A stretch of 64,000 bases of DNA, taken from assembly GCA_016648135.1 (NCBI GenBank), contig JADDOH010011255.1:45258-109257 (forward strand). The letters run 5' to 3'. Made by a program: the position numbers and the translations under genes. Positions 1-11,105 of this stretch are shown piece by piece. Origin of the DNA: Agrypnia vestita. Taxonomy: Eukaryota; Arthropoda; Insecta; Trichoptera; Phryganeidae. Positions within the stretch are counted from its first letter, which is position 1, and each line of letters starts with the position of its first letter. The notes below the pieces were generated by a model. That model did not search any database. It was not told the origin of the DNA and saw nothing but the letters and a program-made list of their open reading frames with translations.

Positions 1-664
1 AGTCATGGTTCTTGTTCTCACTGCATGCCCCTGGTTGCAGGATGTGTTTGGAGTCTTCGAGAGATTTTGGTAGTGCGTTATTCCTTCCGGTTCAACATCT
101 CGTTGCATTTTGTAAAAATATTCTTTGTTACCTTAACTATATTGATGTCTGTGTTACCTACAGAAGACCGATTTTTCCATTAGGTATATCAACAGTGGAA
201 TGTAACGCACACTTGTAAAATTAAAAATATCACTCGATTACAATTTAACCATTACATCAAAATGCCTTCGTTTACCAATGATTGAAATACAACAAAGAAA
301 ATATTTTCGTATAAGTAACAGAATGATACTATAAAATACCTCAAAAATATTTTTTAACGTTAGTACGAAAGAATATGAACATTTTAATGATATCGAGTAC
401 CGTCGAGCAAATAGTAAATAGTAAATGCTTAAGAATATAACTCTTACATATATCCGTAAAAAGCTATATAAAAATTTATTGAAAAGTATTTTAAATATCA
501 TAAAATGTACGAGCACTTTGTAAGGTGATTCGGGGATTTCTAAAAATGTACTATTCTTAAAAAATATATTTATTCCTTTTAAAAATTATTTTTTATATAT
601 TTGTAAAATATAATAATTAAATGTGATATTTTTAAGAATTGATGATTACATGATTATTGAATAA
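1..664. other. AT-rich stretch, no gene seen
   Basis: Open frames here are short and low-complexity, with no recognisable domain. The first 200 bases are somewhat less AT-rich than the rest. No repeat shared with the rest of the window was noticed. Confidence 0.5.
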
Positions 665-868
665 TTAAAAAATATTGATTGTATTATTTGTATGTATTAT
701 GTACTTATATTATTGGATTAATTACACCTACATGTTTCGGAAAAACCTTTCCATCGTCATATATATAATAACACCCTGACGATGGAAAGGTTTTTCCAAA
801 AAATTTAGGTGGAGTTAATCCAATAATATAAGTAGATAAATACAAATAATACAATCAATATTTTTTTA
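665..868. mobile_element. Foldback element D, short copy
   Basis: Two arms of about 95 bases face each other around a short AT spacer near 763-779. The inner arm ends read CCATCGTC and GACGATGG, and the outer ends carry an inverted TATTGATTGTATTATTTGTA motif. Longer relatives lie at 38800-39290 (opposite orientation) and 47455-47930. There is no coding capacity, so it is probably a non-autonomous, MITE-like element. The DNA after the right arm (TCAATCTACAATGTTGCTGA) is also shared with the long copies, so this looks like a copy that lost its interior. Confidence 0.75.
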
Positions 869-1140
869 AATGTCAATCTACAATGTTGCTGAACCAATTG
901 AAAAAAAAAATTGAATAATTATTATGATGTCGAACTGCCGAACAAGATTCTTGTGTGAACACAGCTTTGTATGAAGTAACCGGCCTTGGTTCGACCCCAT
1001 TTGGGTCTTAATTGATCAATTGAGTTCCTACTTAAAAATACGCAAAGCTGTTGGGATGATGGCGAGGTATTCGGGAATTATCTCCAGGGAGGTGAAACAT
1101 TTTACAGATTGTAATATCAAAGAAGATGCTGAGCTATCTA
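869..1140. other. Unclassified stretch after element D
   Basis: The stretch begins with the right-hand tail of element D and continues into unique DNA. A GGTTCGACCC string near 990 resembles an RNA polymerase III B box, but no matching A box or cloverleaf is convincing. Confidence 0.35.
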
Positions 1141-2055
1141 TCTATCAAACACAATAATTTCCATGTCTGTTCGTCTATCCGCCCGTCCGTCAATCCGTCT
1201 GTCTGTCTGTCTGTCCCCGTAACTTAACCGTAACCCGTAAGCGACCGCCCTACGCATGTTGCTACGGTCGTCTCTCCGTGGACTGAATACAGGGTTATTT
1301 TTAAAATATTGATAACTTATCAGGACTATATTCCTGCCTTGATTATGAGGCGAAAATGTTCAAGCAATCGTGACCTAATATCAATAGTTATGGGGATATG
1401 CGACATCAAAGGTTACATTTTTTTTCAATATTTCTGACTTATTTTTTTTAAAACGTTGGAGTATCATTTCATATATATCGAATATGAAAAATTTATTGCC
1501 TTTAATACAAGTCAAATAAAGTAATAGAAACCTTTAAAATCCAATTGGAAAACATTCTAATTGGAATTTCTGCAGGGTTTTTGTCATTTTATTTAACTTG
1601 TATTGAAACTAATGAATTTTTCGTAATCGATATAAGTTACTGTAATGATAGTCCAACGTCTTACAAAAAATAATTCAGAAATATTGAAAAAAAATGCAAA
1701 CTTTGTCTCCACAACTATTGATATTAGGTGATGGTTGCTTGAACATTTTCGACTCATAATCAAGGCAGGAATGTAGCCCTGCGAGGTTATTAATGTTTTA
1801 CAAATAACCCTGTATACTAGGGCTTAGTTTTCGCGTTAGTTTTACGCACGCGCAATCACTTGAATCGCTAGTGTTTAAATTAGCACCTACTTTTAACTGC
1901 CGGCAATGGAAATATATAAAAAAGAAATATTCAAATATTTTAATAAAAGTTATGTTTTTAATATTTCATGGGTGTTGGCTATAAATAGGTAAATACTTTT
2001 CTTAAGGAAACGGCCAGTAAGAGTACCTACCTACCGTCATTTTTGATGGGTTTCA
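1141..2055 (+). mobile_element. Degraded Helitron-like element, split by a foldback
   Basis: The left part (about 1145-1287) holds a TCTG/TCCG-rich stretch, then CCGTAACTT, then CTCTCCGTGGAC. The right part (about 1815-2055) holds a GGCTATAAATAGGTAAAT block. The same blocks occur in the same order at 57815-58255. Near the right end, CCGTCATTTTTGATGG can form a hairpin, followed by TTTCAGCG where intact relatives at 19990 and 44915 have TTACAGCTAG. This is the Helitron plan of a hairpin about 10 bases before a CTAG end, here decayed. Foldback 1288-1814 interrupts it. No Rep/helicase frame is present, so it is non-autonomous. Confidence 0.6.
1288..1814. mobile_element. Foldback element G, copy 1 (about 527 bp)
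   Basis: The ends are TACAGGG and CCCTGTA, a perfect 7-base terminal inversion, and long imperfect inverted arms continue inward. The motif GCCTTGATTATGAGG near 1337 is mirrored by CATAATCAAGGC near 1756. TTGATATTAGG/CCTAATATCAA and TATTGAAAAAAA/TTTTTTCAATA blocks are mirrored as well. It sits exactly between two halves of a Helitron-like unit, which makes it the younger insertion. Relatives are at 17898, 57356 and 62336. It has no coding frame. Confidence 0.75.
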
Positions 2056-2843
2056 GCGCATGCAAATAGTTTGTCATGATACAGATAATTATTTGGTAGC
2101 CGCGGCCCTGTGATTATTTTCATCTGCAATCCACTTATCTTTTGGCTCTCCAGCTAAATAATGGATCTGCAATACACCCTACTACGATTTAGGTTACGAT
2201 TGTATTTGAACATCTACACTAGCCTTTGTACATTCATTACACCCTTCTCAGCATCTCCGAAGACGATAAAGTAATATTGTTTTAATCAATCGTTGTACAC
2301 CTCGATATTCTAAATGTTCAGGAGAGAGAAATACCTATTAGAAAATAAAAAAAATACACGCTTCATATGTATTTCGATCGAAAGTAGTTATGTTTTTTTG
2401 GCATGTGCATATAGGTATATCATCTTATATGTTCTTCTTCCGCTTTAGAATTGAAAATGCCAATCTAGATGGCGAAAGTGCAGGGTCGATTCGAAAGCTT
2501 TTTCCCATGTGTCCGCGGTAGCACGTATATCGCTGGGCGTGAGGTCGGTGGGTAGCGCACGACAAGTCTTCAAGCTGTCGTTGTCGTTGTCAACAACAAA
2601 CAAGTTGTCAAGGGTGTCATGTCGATTGTGATAAAATAAAATAATGGACTGCAATCTGTGTCTCAATTTTTAATTTAAATTTTATCCACCACCAAATGGA
2701 AACACTACAAGTCCCACTTTACTGACTTCATTAAAATAAAAAAACATTGTTTGTGGTCATGTCCTTATTAGACATGGTACTGGGACGAGTGAGATTGAAA
2801 CGATGTTATATATTCTGAGATCTACTTTATGGTGTAGAGACTT
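2056..2843. other. Mostly unique DNA with one unassigned open frame
   Basis: A 73-codon minus-strand frame (2666-2445) lies in a locally GC-richer patch. Its middle (residues about 20-45) is acidic, with DNDND and DLTPSDIRAT stretches, and it looks more protein-like than neighbouring frames. I do not recognise it and see no convincing splice partners. It may be a TE-derived or chance frame. Confidence 0.3.
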
Positions 2844-4113
2844 GGTCTTAGTCTTAGTCTAATACAACTTTAATTCGACTCTTCTTATAAATATATTCTA
2901 TAAACCTCATTACCTAACTGTGAGTTTTATTAAATTTACTCAGCCTATTTACTATTACTAGCTTTGCACACAATACATTCGCATATCATACACGTGACAA
3001 AATAGATAACTACATTTATACCAAAAGATTCCCTGATATAATTTTCACACTAACACATTGGGGATCTTCCATTTACTAAAGCACCACCAACTAATCTACA
3101 TTTACATTATCATACTGCTCAGTGTCTGTTTCATCAAATCCCTTAAAGCGTTTCTTGTGAATTACCAAATCGCCAAATTTTTTACATGAATGAAAAACTC
3201 ATAGCCTCCCTATTATCCGTAGTTTAGTTAATGTATTCCGAGAAATATTTCATTAAAAAATATAATTTTTCTACCGGAAACATACCGGAAAAAAGATGCT
3301 TCACTTAAATAACATACTTACAAATTTGGGTAGAAAAATACATGAGCACGAGCTGCTCTCGGGCGTTTCTGTATATTTTAGTATCAGCACTTTGTATCAT
3401 CGTCTCTTTTTATCAAAACCTCACTCTCTAGCAATGAATACGTAAATATAACGCAAATGCAATGTTCATCCGATATTGGGTCTTAGTCTTAGTCTAATAC
3501 AACTTTAATTCGACTCTTCTTATAAATATATTCTATAAACCTCATTACCTAACTGTGAGTTTTATTAAATTTACTCAGCCTATTTACTATTACTAGCTTT
3601 GCACACAATACATTCGCATATCATACACGTGACAAAATAGATAACTACATTTATACCAAAAGATTCCCTGATATAATTTTCACACTAACACATTGGGGAT
3701 CTTCCATTTACTAAAGCACCACCAACTAATCTACATTTACATTATCATACTGCTCAGTGTCTGTTTCATCAAATCCCTTAAAGCGTTTCTTGTGAATTAC
3801 CAAATCGCCAAATTTTTTACATGAATGAAAAACTCATAGCCTCCCTATTATCCGTAGTTTAGTTAATGTATTCCGAGAAATATTTCATTAAAAAATATAA
3901 TTTTTCTACCGGAAACATACCGGAAAAAAGATGCTTCACTTAAATAACATACTTACAAATTTGGGTAAAAAAATACATGAGCACGAGCTGCTCTCGGGCG
4001 TTTCTGTATATTTTAGTATCAGCACTTTGTATCATCGTCTCTTTTTATCAAAACCTCACTCTCTAGCAATGAATACGTAAATATAACGCAAATGCAATGT
4101 TCATCCGATATTG
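2844..4113. repeat. Tandem duplication, 2 x 635 bp
   Basis: The sequence 2844-3478 is repeated head to tail at 3479-4113. By eye the copies are almost identical; one clear difference is G versus A in GGGTAGAAAA/GGGTAAAAAA (near 3331 and 3966). The unit holds no recognisable gene or terminal repeat. Such similarity points to a very recent duplication, a segregating copy-number variant or an assembly artefact joining two haplotypes. Confidence 0.9.
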
Positions 4114-6330
4114 GGTTTAGCTTATGTCTTCTTTTCGTCTTGAAAGTATACGATCTAATGACAGTTGGAAAACGAATATGCAGCCTTAAGGATGAAAATA
4201 CCTTATTGACGTATTCAAAGTCCCGTTAAATATAATGCAAAATTTAATGCGAAATGGAAAAAAAAATCCATTGATTGCACTACAGTGTTCGCTCGCTGAA
4301 TTAAGTAATTTTATTCAGTTAACAATCATCGTTCCAATCAAAAACAAATCTTAAAATCATAATAAATGTAATGATTTAAATCATCAAAATTAATTATCAA
4401 GCGGCAATATGTTCCGACTAGTGTTTCCGACGATATGATTAATTATTCAACTTTTTACTTATTTTTTTAAACGTAATCACAATTTGAATAACGGTGAGAC
4501 GCATGTTAATAATTTCTCAAGTTTTATAAATATACCAAAAAAATTTAAAAATTTCATTGATTCTCATTTATCTTTGTTCCTACTTGAAGTAGTAATTTGT
4601 TCAACTCTGAATCAAACATCGTAGATAGACATTATATAAGTGGTTTGATTTATGGAATTATTATATAATACAAGAGAATTTCTTGACGTCATACAATTTA
4701 CATTCACGATATTATTATTTATTATTGATTCACTTGTAAAACTAATTTATGTAGATACATATACACAGTAGTGCACTTTAATAAGGTATCTAGGTATTAG
4801 TGATATAAGGAATGTTAGATTTGACTTTTCAAATAATGCGCGCCCAAAATGTTTGACTTTTCGCGTCGGCTGTTATTTCGCTATTTAGGTTTAAGTAAAC
4901 CATGTATTACACGCGCCTGACAAATACTAAATTTACTATTTATTACTTATATTTCTGATGGTGAAGCTAATCCTAACAAAATTCAATGCATTTTAATTGT
5001 TTCAAGGGGCGCGCACAAATACGAGGCATCCAAATTTCGACAATTTTTTTGTTGTTGTCAAATGGTTCATGTGACATCCTAATCGCGCTAAAGAGGGCAC
5101 TTTTCAAAAAATCTGTACCAGACGTCTACGAGCAATCACTTCGGTAGTCTACACTAGTTGCCGTGGACCGGCGGGGAGGTATCTGCTTTTTGTCACGAGG
5201 GTTCGAGTGTCGACCACCTCGCTATTAGAACGGCAGACTCACCTACTGTTTTGACAATCTATCCAAGTGTCTGCTTCAATCTCCACTCGAAAAAGAAATC
5301 ATCGTTACACCTAGACTAAATAATTTCAGTAAAGTTGCTCATATATAAAAATGTTATTTAATAATACAAAAAATTGATAATTCACATCGAGTTAATAATA
5401 CAGTTCTTTTTACCAATGTCTTAAATTTTACTACCCGCTTCTTTTATACACGCGTCGCCTCATTTGTTTTTCAGTGTGGCAGGGAAAATAAATGAATTTC
5501 ACAAAAAGTTAAAATGATTTTTAATAGTAAAAAATTGTTAGAACTATTGATGATACTCTTTGGATATTTTTGTGTACTTTTCTTAATATGTGAATTTGTC
5601 TAGAATGGAAATTGCTGTTTCCAAAATATACTTTAAATTTGTGTGAGAATTTTCTCACGACGCACTTAAACATTTTTTGAAAGGAACAGGTATGTTTAAT
5701 TTTTAAGGACCACCTAAAAACATTTTCAAGTGCCAACTTAGACTTCTGTCTGAGAACACCAGCTATGGTAATTAGGTAGGTAGGTAAATTCCTATTAAAA
5801 TATGTTATATCGTTGCGTAATTTATACGTATTTGAAAAGTTTATTATCTATAATTTTTTCTAACTCAAATTAATATTGTATGGTTTTTAAGAGGAATTCA
5901 CACAAAGTTAATTATTTTTTAAGTATCGCAGTTTATTTATTGTATTTTTGTATGTAAAAAATTTATTACATCAAATATTGAACCAATTATACTACTATTT
6001 TTTGTACTATTTTTAATATCTGCTACACATGTGCATTGGAAGCTCTCCTGATTAAAAATACAATTTATACGTTCTGATAAAAATTATTATATAATCACTA
6101 ACGTGTTTGACGAGTTAATAGTAACAACATTTCTTAATTTATTTATTAATGATACACGCCTTGAACTGGGTATTTTACATAATGTAAAAAAAAAGGATTC
6201 AAATAACCTAAGTACATAAGCAAGAAAATATTAGCGAAGTAAATAATATAAATAATAGATTAAGTATATAGGCAAACTATACAATAGAAACTAAGTAGAT
6301 TTGTCTTTTGTATGTGTATAGTGTTTGAGC
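4114..6330. other. AT-rich intergenic DNA, no gene
   Basis: No coding frame stands out. A GC-richer patch at about 5120-5290 contains GAGGGTTCGAGTGTCGACCACC, which recalls a tRNA T-arm/B-box, so an old tRNA-derived SINE is possible, but no complete cloverleaf can be drawn. The open frame at 5521-5736 is low complexity. Confidence 0.35.
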
Positions 6331-6835
6331 TTTGAATATATCAACAGAACTGTATTGATTGCCTAGGCAGTGCAATCTATTCCTAATACAGTTAGTACGC
6401 TGGATATTTGCATAAAATAGCTCGTTCTGTCTTGAAACCCACCGCACAGGTACTCTGTAAGAAACTGATTTTGAAATTACTTCTTTAAAAATACCGGTAA
6501 TATCAGAAATGGTTGTGTGATATATCGTAAGCTAAAAAATTAAAAGGAAAAATATGTTTTTATCTATAGACTGTACCCATGACATAATTCAGTGTTTTTT
6601 AAATGACTAGTAATCTAGTAATTTTCTTTCGGGCTCTAAATATATAAGCAGAGCTGTATTGATTACCTAGGTGGTGCAATCTATTCATAATACAGTAGTA
6701 CGCTGGGTTTATGTGGTTTGTGTGATATATCATTAGCTAAAAAATGAAAAGTAAAAATGATTTTTTATCTATACATGACTGTACCCATGACATAATTCAG
6801 TGTTTTTTAAATGACTTGTAATCTAGTAATTTTTT
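6331..6835. repeat. Diverged local duplication, two units
   Basis: Unit 1 (about 6331-6625) and unit 2 (about 6634-6834) share two blocks. The first includes CAATCTATTC..AATACAG..AGTACGCTGG. The second runs from GTGTGATATATC to AATCTAGTAATTTT and includes ACTGTACCCATGACATAATT. Unit 2 lacks about 100 bases between the blocks. Divergence is much higher than in the 635 bp duplication, so this is an older event or two insertions of one repeat. No coding function is seen. Confidence 0.7.
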
Positions 6836-7160
6836 TGCTGAACAGAGTGAGGAATAAACAAATCAGAGCTGAATGTAATGTTGGCTAAGTATAGAATAAA
6901 GAAAAGATCGCTGAGTTGGTTTGCTCATGTGGAACGTATCAGTGAGGAGGCGTTGAAGGCAACAAGAATAGAGGGTGTCCGCGAAAGACCTGCCACGATT
7001 AGACAAACTCAATATTGAAGGATGGCGCCGTCAAAAGCTTCCATATTCGTAGAGCGTGCTAGAGATGTATGAATTTAGTTGAAGCAAAATCGGTTAGCCA
7101 GTTCTGTCCTCTCTGCCTTCCCCTGCGGAGAAAAGGCGTGACGTTTGGTCAGTTAGTTTG
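6836..7160 (+). pseudogene. LINE family A 3' fragment, decayed
   Basis: Frame-broken plus-strand remnant of the C-terminal end of a non-LTR reverse transcriptase. Readable landmarks are an RNEQIRAECN-like stretch, then LSWFAHVERI, a basic/proline segment, and a 3' end matching GGAGAAAAGGCGTGACG. The same order occurs in better copies at 35490-35992 and 40586-41595, where the HVERMNEERM block is intact. The tail is followed by GTTAGTTTGTTA, a decayed version of the short tandem repeats that end this family. Confidence 0.7.
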
Positions 7161-8264
7161 TTAAGAATGTAACAATTGCATTAAAAAGTATTTGAAAAAT
7201 GTTATAAATAAAAAATCCTTTCAATGCAACAAAAATATTTATATTAATAAAGGAGTTTTATCACCATAATCTTTAAAAAGTCACTACTATTCAATAGGGT
7301 GTTTTGTCGCAAATTCATAGACAAAATAATGTTGGTCTGGTAATGTCATTTGTCTGCACAAACCCCGAAATCACTTCAACTCAAGGGGTAGTGTTTCGGG
7401 TCCCCGTAAAGCAATGACAGACCCTTATCCTAATGTTTACAATACACGTGCAACGTATTGCTCTGAACCATGACCTGAAAATAGGGTGACAATGTAATTC
7501 CCGTAACATTCGCTGAATCTCTAAATATGACAAGACCAAGTTTTATTTTTCGCATATTTCTCTATAAATATATTTTTCAATTATCGGATCTGTAATTTAT
7601 AATATATATTATATAAATATATAAAGCGACTAACTTATTTTGCGCCACGACAATACTAAAATAATGGACATAAAAAGAAATTAATTTCATTACTTCAATA
7701 TTCGAAACAATCATTTTGACACAATGAGGGTGAATAATTACAAGGAAAAAATTACCCCCCTCCCCAGTCAACTACCCTCACACTTCAACACCTGACACAA
7801 ATCTATTTTATTTTAGTTAAAGAGACACATATTGAGATGTTTTTAATACATACATACATTTAATACAAGCAATGGTTATTTCAAGTCCCCAATCAATAGA
7901 TGCACATTAAAATTTAAATACTTTCTAATTGAAGAAAAAAGGAAAAATAAAATTGAAACAGCCAGTAAAATAATGTCATATAAAAACAAGTTGCTAAAAA
8001 TATAATTGCTTATATTTTATACTATTTAGTTTATAATTAACCCTGAAGAAGAGACGGTGGTTTCGAAACCGGTTGGTAGTACCAAAAATATAGTGGCAAA
8101 AAAAGTTAATTTTTATGTTTAATAATAAAAAAATAACTTCCATTCGAATACGACGTTGATGTGATCTATTTTAAAGACAAACTTTTTCATGGATTGTTTC
8201 ACTTTTTTCTATAGGATATGTTAAAAAAAGCTTTGATGTTTTGCTATACGCGCTATCATCGGCG
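7161..8264. other. AT-rich intergenic DNA
   Basis: No gene is seen. Around 8041-8080 a CCCTGAAGAAGAGAC..GGTTTCGAAACCGG string contains the palindrome GGTTTCGAAACC and resembles strings found in dispersed insect repeats. The remaining frames are short and AT-driven. Confidence 0.4.
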
Positions 8265-8330
8265 CGCTGTTGTCGGGGATGTACTACGCGATTTAGTCTT
8301 GCGCGCAGTTGTCTGCGCGCGATTGTCTTG
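8265..8330. repeat. GC-rich cluster of short degenerate repeats
   Basis: In otherwise AT-rich DNA, four related blocks occur in about 65 bases: GCGCGCTGTTGTC, ACGCGATTTAGTC, GCGCGCAGTTGTC and GCGCGCGATTGTC. Each looks like (CG)n followed by a T-rich half and GTC, with spacing of roughly 15-25 bases. This may be the inner part of a MITE or a short minisatellite; no flanking terminal repeat was found. Confidence 0.5.
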
Positions 8331-9393
8331 AACGAAATTGTTGGTGTGCACCTTTTGACACCTTGACACCTTTTTAATGCTAAATAGTTGAACTGTGGTC
8401 TTTCCAAAACCTTTTTTAGTGAGCCCATTATATTTTAGACATGTATGATTTTTCAACAAGGCAAATTCGAATACAAAAATATTTTTAAAATGGGGTCACC
8501 CTACGTCAACATTATTTAAGTACTGGGTGGTCAGACCCCCTAAACTCTGATTTAAAGGCATCCCTAAAGAGGCAATTGAAAAAAAAACAGACTTTTGACG
8601 TTTGACCCATAAAATTTGGCGCCGAAATAAATAAATACGTTGCATAAAATAATGTTTTATGAAACTAATTACTATAGCTCAGCACTATGATAATACAATC
8701 AGTCTAATGGACTCATTTATACTTAGTCAATATTTTTGTTTAATATATAATTTATGTTGTGATCTATAAGTATTAGGTTTTAAACAAATGGTTAAATTGG
8801 CATGACTAACAATGGCTCTGCATACTGGAGGTTCTGGGTTCACAATACGTCTGTGTGAATTTCTCAAACCTGGGTGTTTATGTAATGTGTTTCGCTACAG
8901 TAGCTAGGCCTCACGCCCTGTCAATATTATAATAATATTATAGAAATACTTCGGATAAATTTTCGGTTAAAAAGAAAATGTACCAATATCATAAAAGAAA
9001 CATAAATTGTAAATTAACCATGGATCAAATAAATGTAAATTCAAATCTAATCATGATTGTAGAGAATTCATAGGTATAGAATTTAATGGCGGTAATTTAT
9101 AGGTATGTGTCAATTAAATATATTCAAAACACAATTAGCATATAAAATTATCAAAATACTGTCAAATTATAATAAAAATACTGTAAAAAACATATTTACA
9201 ATACTGCCAATACTGTAATTTATAATTTACGAATTTGTATACAATACAATTTACAATACATTATTATGTACAAGATACAATTGGATCTAGTTTCTTTCTC
9301 AATCTCTCTCACACTCGTTGGGCTCTCGAGTTTGTGGTATTTTAAAAAATAATGTAAGGTAATCTTAGTAGATATAGTGAATTGGATTAAAAA
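8331..9393. other. AT-rich intergenic DNA
   Basis: No gene is recognised. Around 8790-8890 there is a weak tRNA-like string (GAGGTTCTGGGTTCACAAT). From 9050 to 9300 the DNA is simple, A/T-dominated sequence. Confidence 0.4.
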
Positions 9394-9616
9394 AGGGTCG
9401 CTTAGGTCGTTTGTTCGTGTTGAATGAATGAACTAAAATAAATAGTAAAAAAGGCCGCGGAAGACGTGGCGTAACCAGGTAAACCAGAGACTCAATAATC
9501 GACGAGCTTGCTTGAGAAGACGTATGAATGTGGATGAGGGAGGAGTTCTGTGTCAAGGCACAATAGTGTGGCGCTTCATCCTATCTGCATACCCCAGCGG
9601 AGAAGCGGCGTGACAG
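9394..9616 (+). pseudogene. LINE family A 3' fragment
   Basis: This plus-strand copy of the LINE C-terminus starts with GGGTCGCTTAGG (GSLR, then F-V-V-E where better copies have WFGHVE). It continues through a GRGRRGVTR-like segment and an RRRMNVDE-like motif to a 3' end reading GGAGAAGCGGCGTGACAG. It is 5'-truncated, frame-broken and more diverged than the copies at 35 and 40 kb. It was identified only by shared motifs and their order. Confidence 0.65.
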
Positions 9617-10617
9617 AAAGTAGTAACCAGATGCATTCATGTAAAGCGCCCTTAAAGTAAAATTTTAAGAAAAAATGGAAAACATATTTTATTTATAATT
9701 AGATACTAACAGAATACAAGGTATACAAAAACACTACAGTTCTTTTAAATATATTTGACGGATTTGTCATTTACATTGTAGATATTATAGATATTTTATA
9801 TTGTAGATATAAGATTTATGGTGATCATTAAATAATATTAACCTCGTTACCAACTAGCCAGTTGTTTCAAGTAGGATTAAAGTAAAATTTAGTTTAAACA
9901 TCCGAGAAACGATCCGTTTCCGTAAAAATCTATGTTTTAAATGAACCTTTATCTTGATCCAACTTGAAAATACCGGGCCTAAGTGAGTTGAATAATATTT
10001 TATATTTTTTTCACTACCTAAGTTTCGAGAGAAACAGAATCTCTCGAAAAAAAATTTCGTAATATTAAACTCCCGTATAAGTAATAATTTTAAAATTATT
10101 TAATGATATACGCCCATATCCCAATTACGAGTGCCTTCGCCCTGCTCTAGCAACATGCATATTTATAATGTATCAATGAAATGCGATCAGGCAAGAATTT
10201 TCACAAGTCTTACGCATCGATTAGGCGTGTAGAGTACAAGTGGCGAACAAGCAAATAAAATAAAATTCGTAACAACAACATAGCAAATTTAAGAATTAGT
10301 GTTGCGTCGTAAATTTTTGAAAATAAGGATTCTTTATGAATTTCATATAAGTTAGCAGCTGAAATTTTGCACATATTACAATACACAATGACAATACATG
10401 AATCAACTATTCACTAATTAATCTAATTTGATAAGGGAAATTATTTAATGATCTCGTCAAAAAAAGATGGCGCTAGTTCCCTACCCAAGTGATTTTATAT
10501 GCTGAGTTTAATCTAAAAAGTAAAAAATTATATTACATGAAATTTTTTTTAAAAACACATTTATATTTTAATAAGAAATACGTTTTCGGAAAAAACATTA
10601 TTGCAACGAATTTTATT
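9617..10617. other. AT-rich DNA with an L2-tail scrap
   Basis: TGTAAAGCGCCCTTAAAG at 9640-9657 matches the start of the L2 3' stem-loop found at 11114-11393 and 44280. The second half of the stem is not evident. No other feature is seen. Confidence 0.4.
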
Positions 10618-10771
10618 TCAGAATATCTTGAGTATGCCAAATTTTTCAGAACAGTACTGGATTTTTGTCACACGGACATCATTAATCAATCAATGATCAT
10701 AATTAATGATGTCCCTGTGACAAAAATCCAGCACTGTTCTGAAAAATTTGGACACACTAAAATATTCTGAA
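10618..10771. mobile_element. Near-perfect palindromic MITE (154 bp)
   Basis: Two arms of about 68 bases, 10618-10685 and 10701-10771, are almost perfectly complementary around a 15-base loop. The ends read TTCAGAATAT and ATATTCTGAA. The arms include TTTTTCAGAACAGTACTGGA and its near-complement. An open frame of 93 codons across it is a by-product of the palindrome. Half-copies with the ACTCAAAATATTCTGAATG end lie near 23163-23262 and 21001-21065, and another in opposite orientation near 45385-45455. It would form a strong hairpin if transcribed. Confidence 0.8.
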
Positions 10772-11020
10772 TGAAAATATTGGTAAAAAGGAATTTAATA
10801 AAATTTGAAATAATATTTATCCTAGTGTAATGCTAGTAATTCGGAAGAATTTCATTACACAGATAAAGTATATTGCCAACAAAAACTCCAAAAATCAATA
10901 TAGATGTTTCATTAGCGACATCTGTAGTCATTTAAATGGAATGAAAAAGCTTTGGTGCCGGCCGCGCTAAGGATTGTTACAACTCATTTGTGGAACGTGG
11001 CGTATAATTTAAATATATAC

Positions 11021-11105
11021 AACTTCCAAAAAATTAGTAGCCATGGTATTCTATCATGGGTGAATTTTCGAACGTTACATTGTATAAAGTGATCACTTGA
11101 GCCAG
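11021..11105 (+). repeat. Dispersed repeat J, copy 1
   Basis: The stretch CAACTTCCAAAAAATT..TCTATCATGGGTG..GAACGTTACA matches, in reverse orientation, 36655-36737. The shared length is about 80 bases with moderate divergence. No ends or coding frame are apparent. Confidence 0.6.

Noticed and set aside
10489..10770. 93-codon open frame on the plus strand
   Set aside because: It overlaps a near-perfect palindromic MITE, and its second half is the mirror of the first; no domain is visible.
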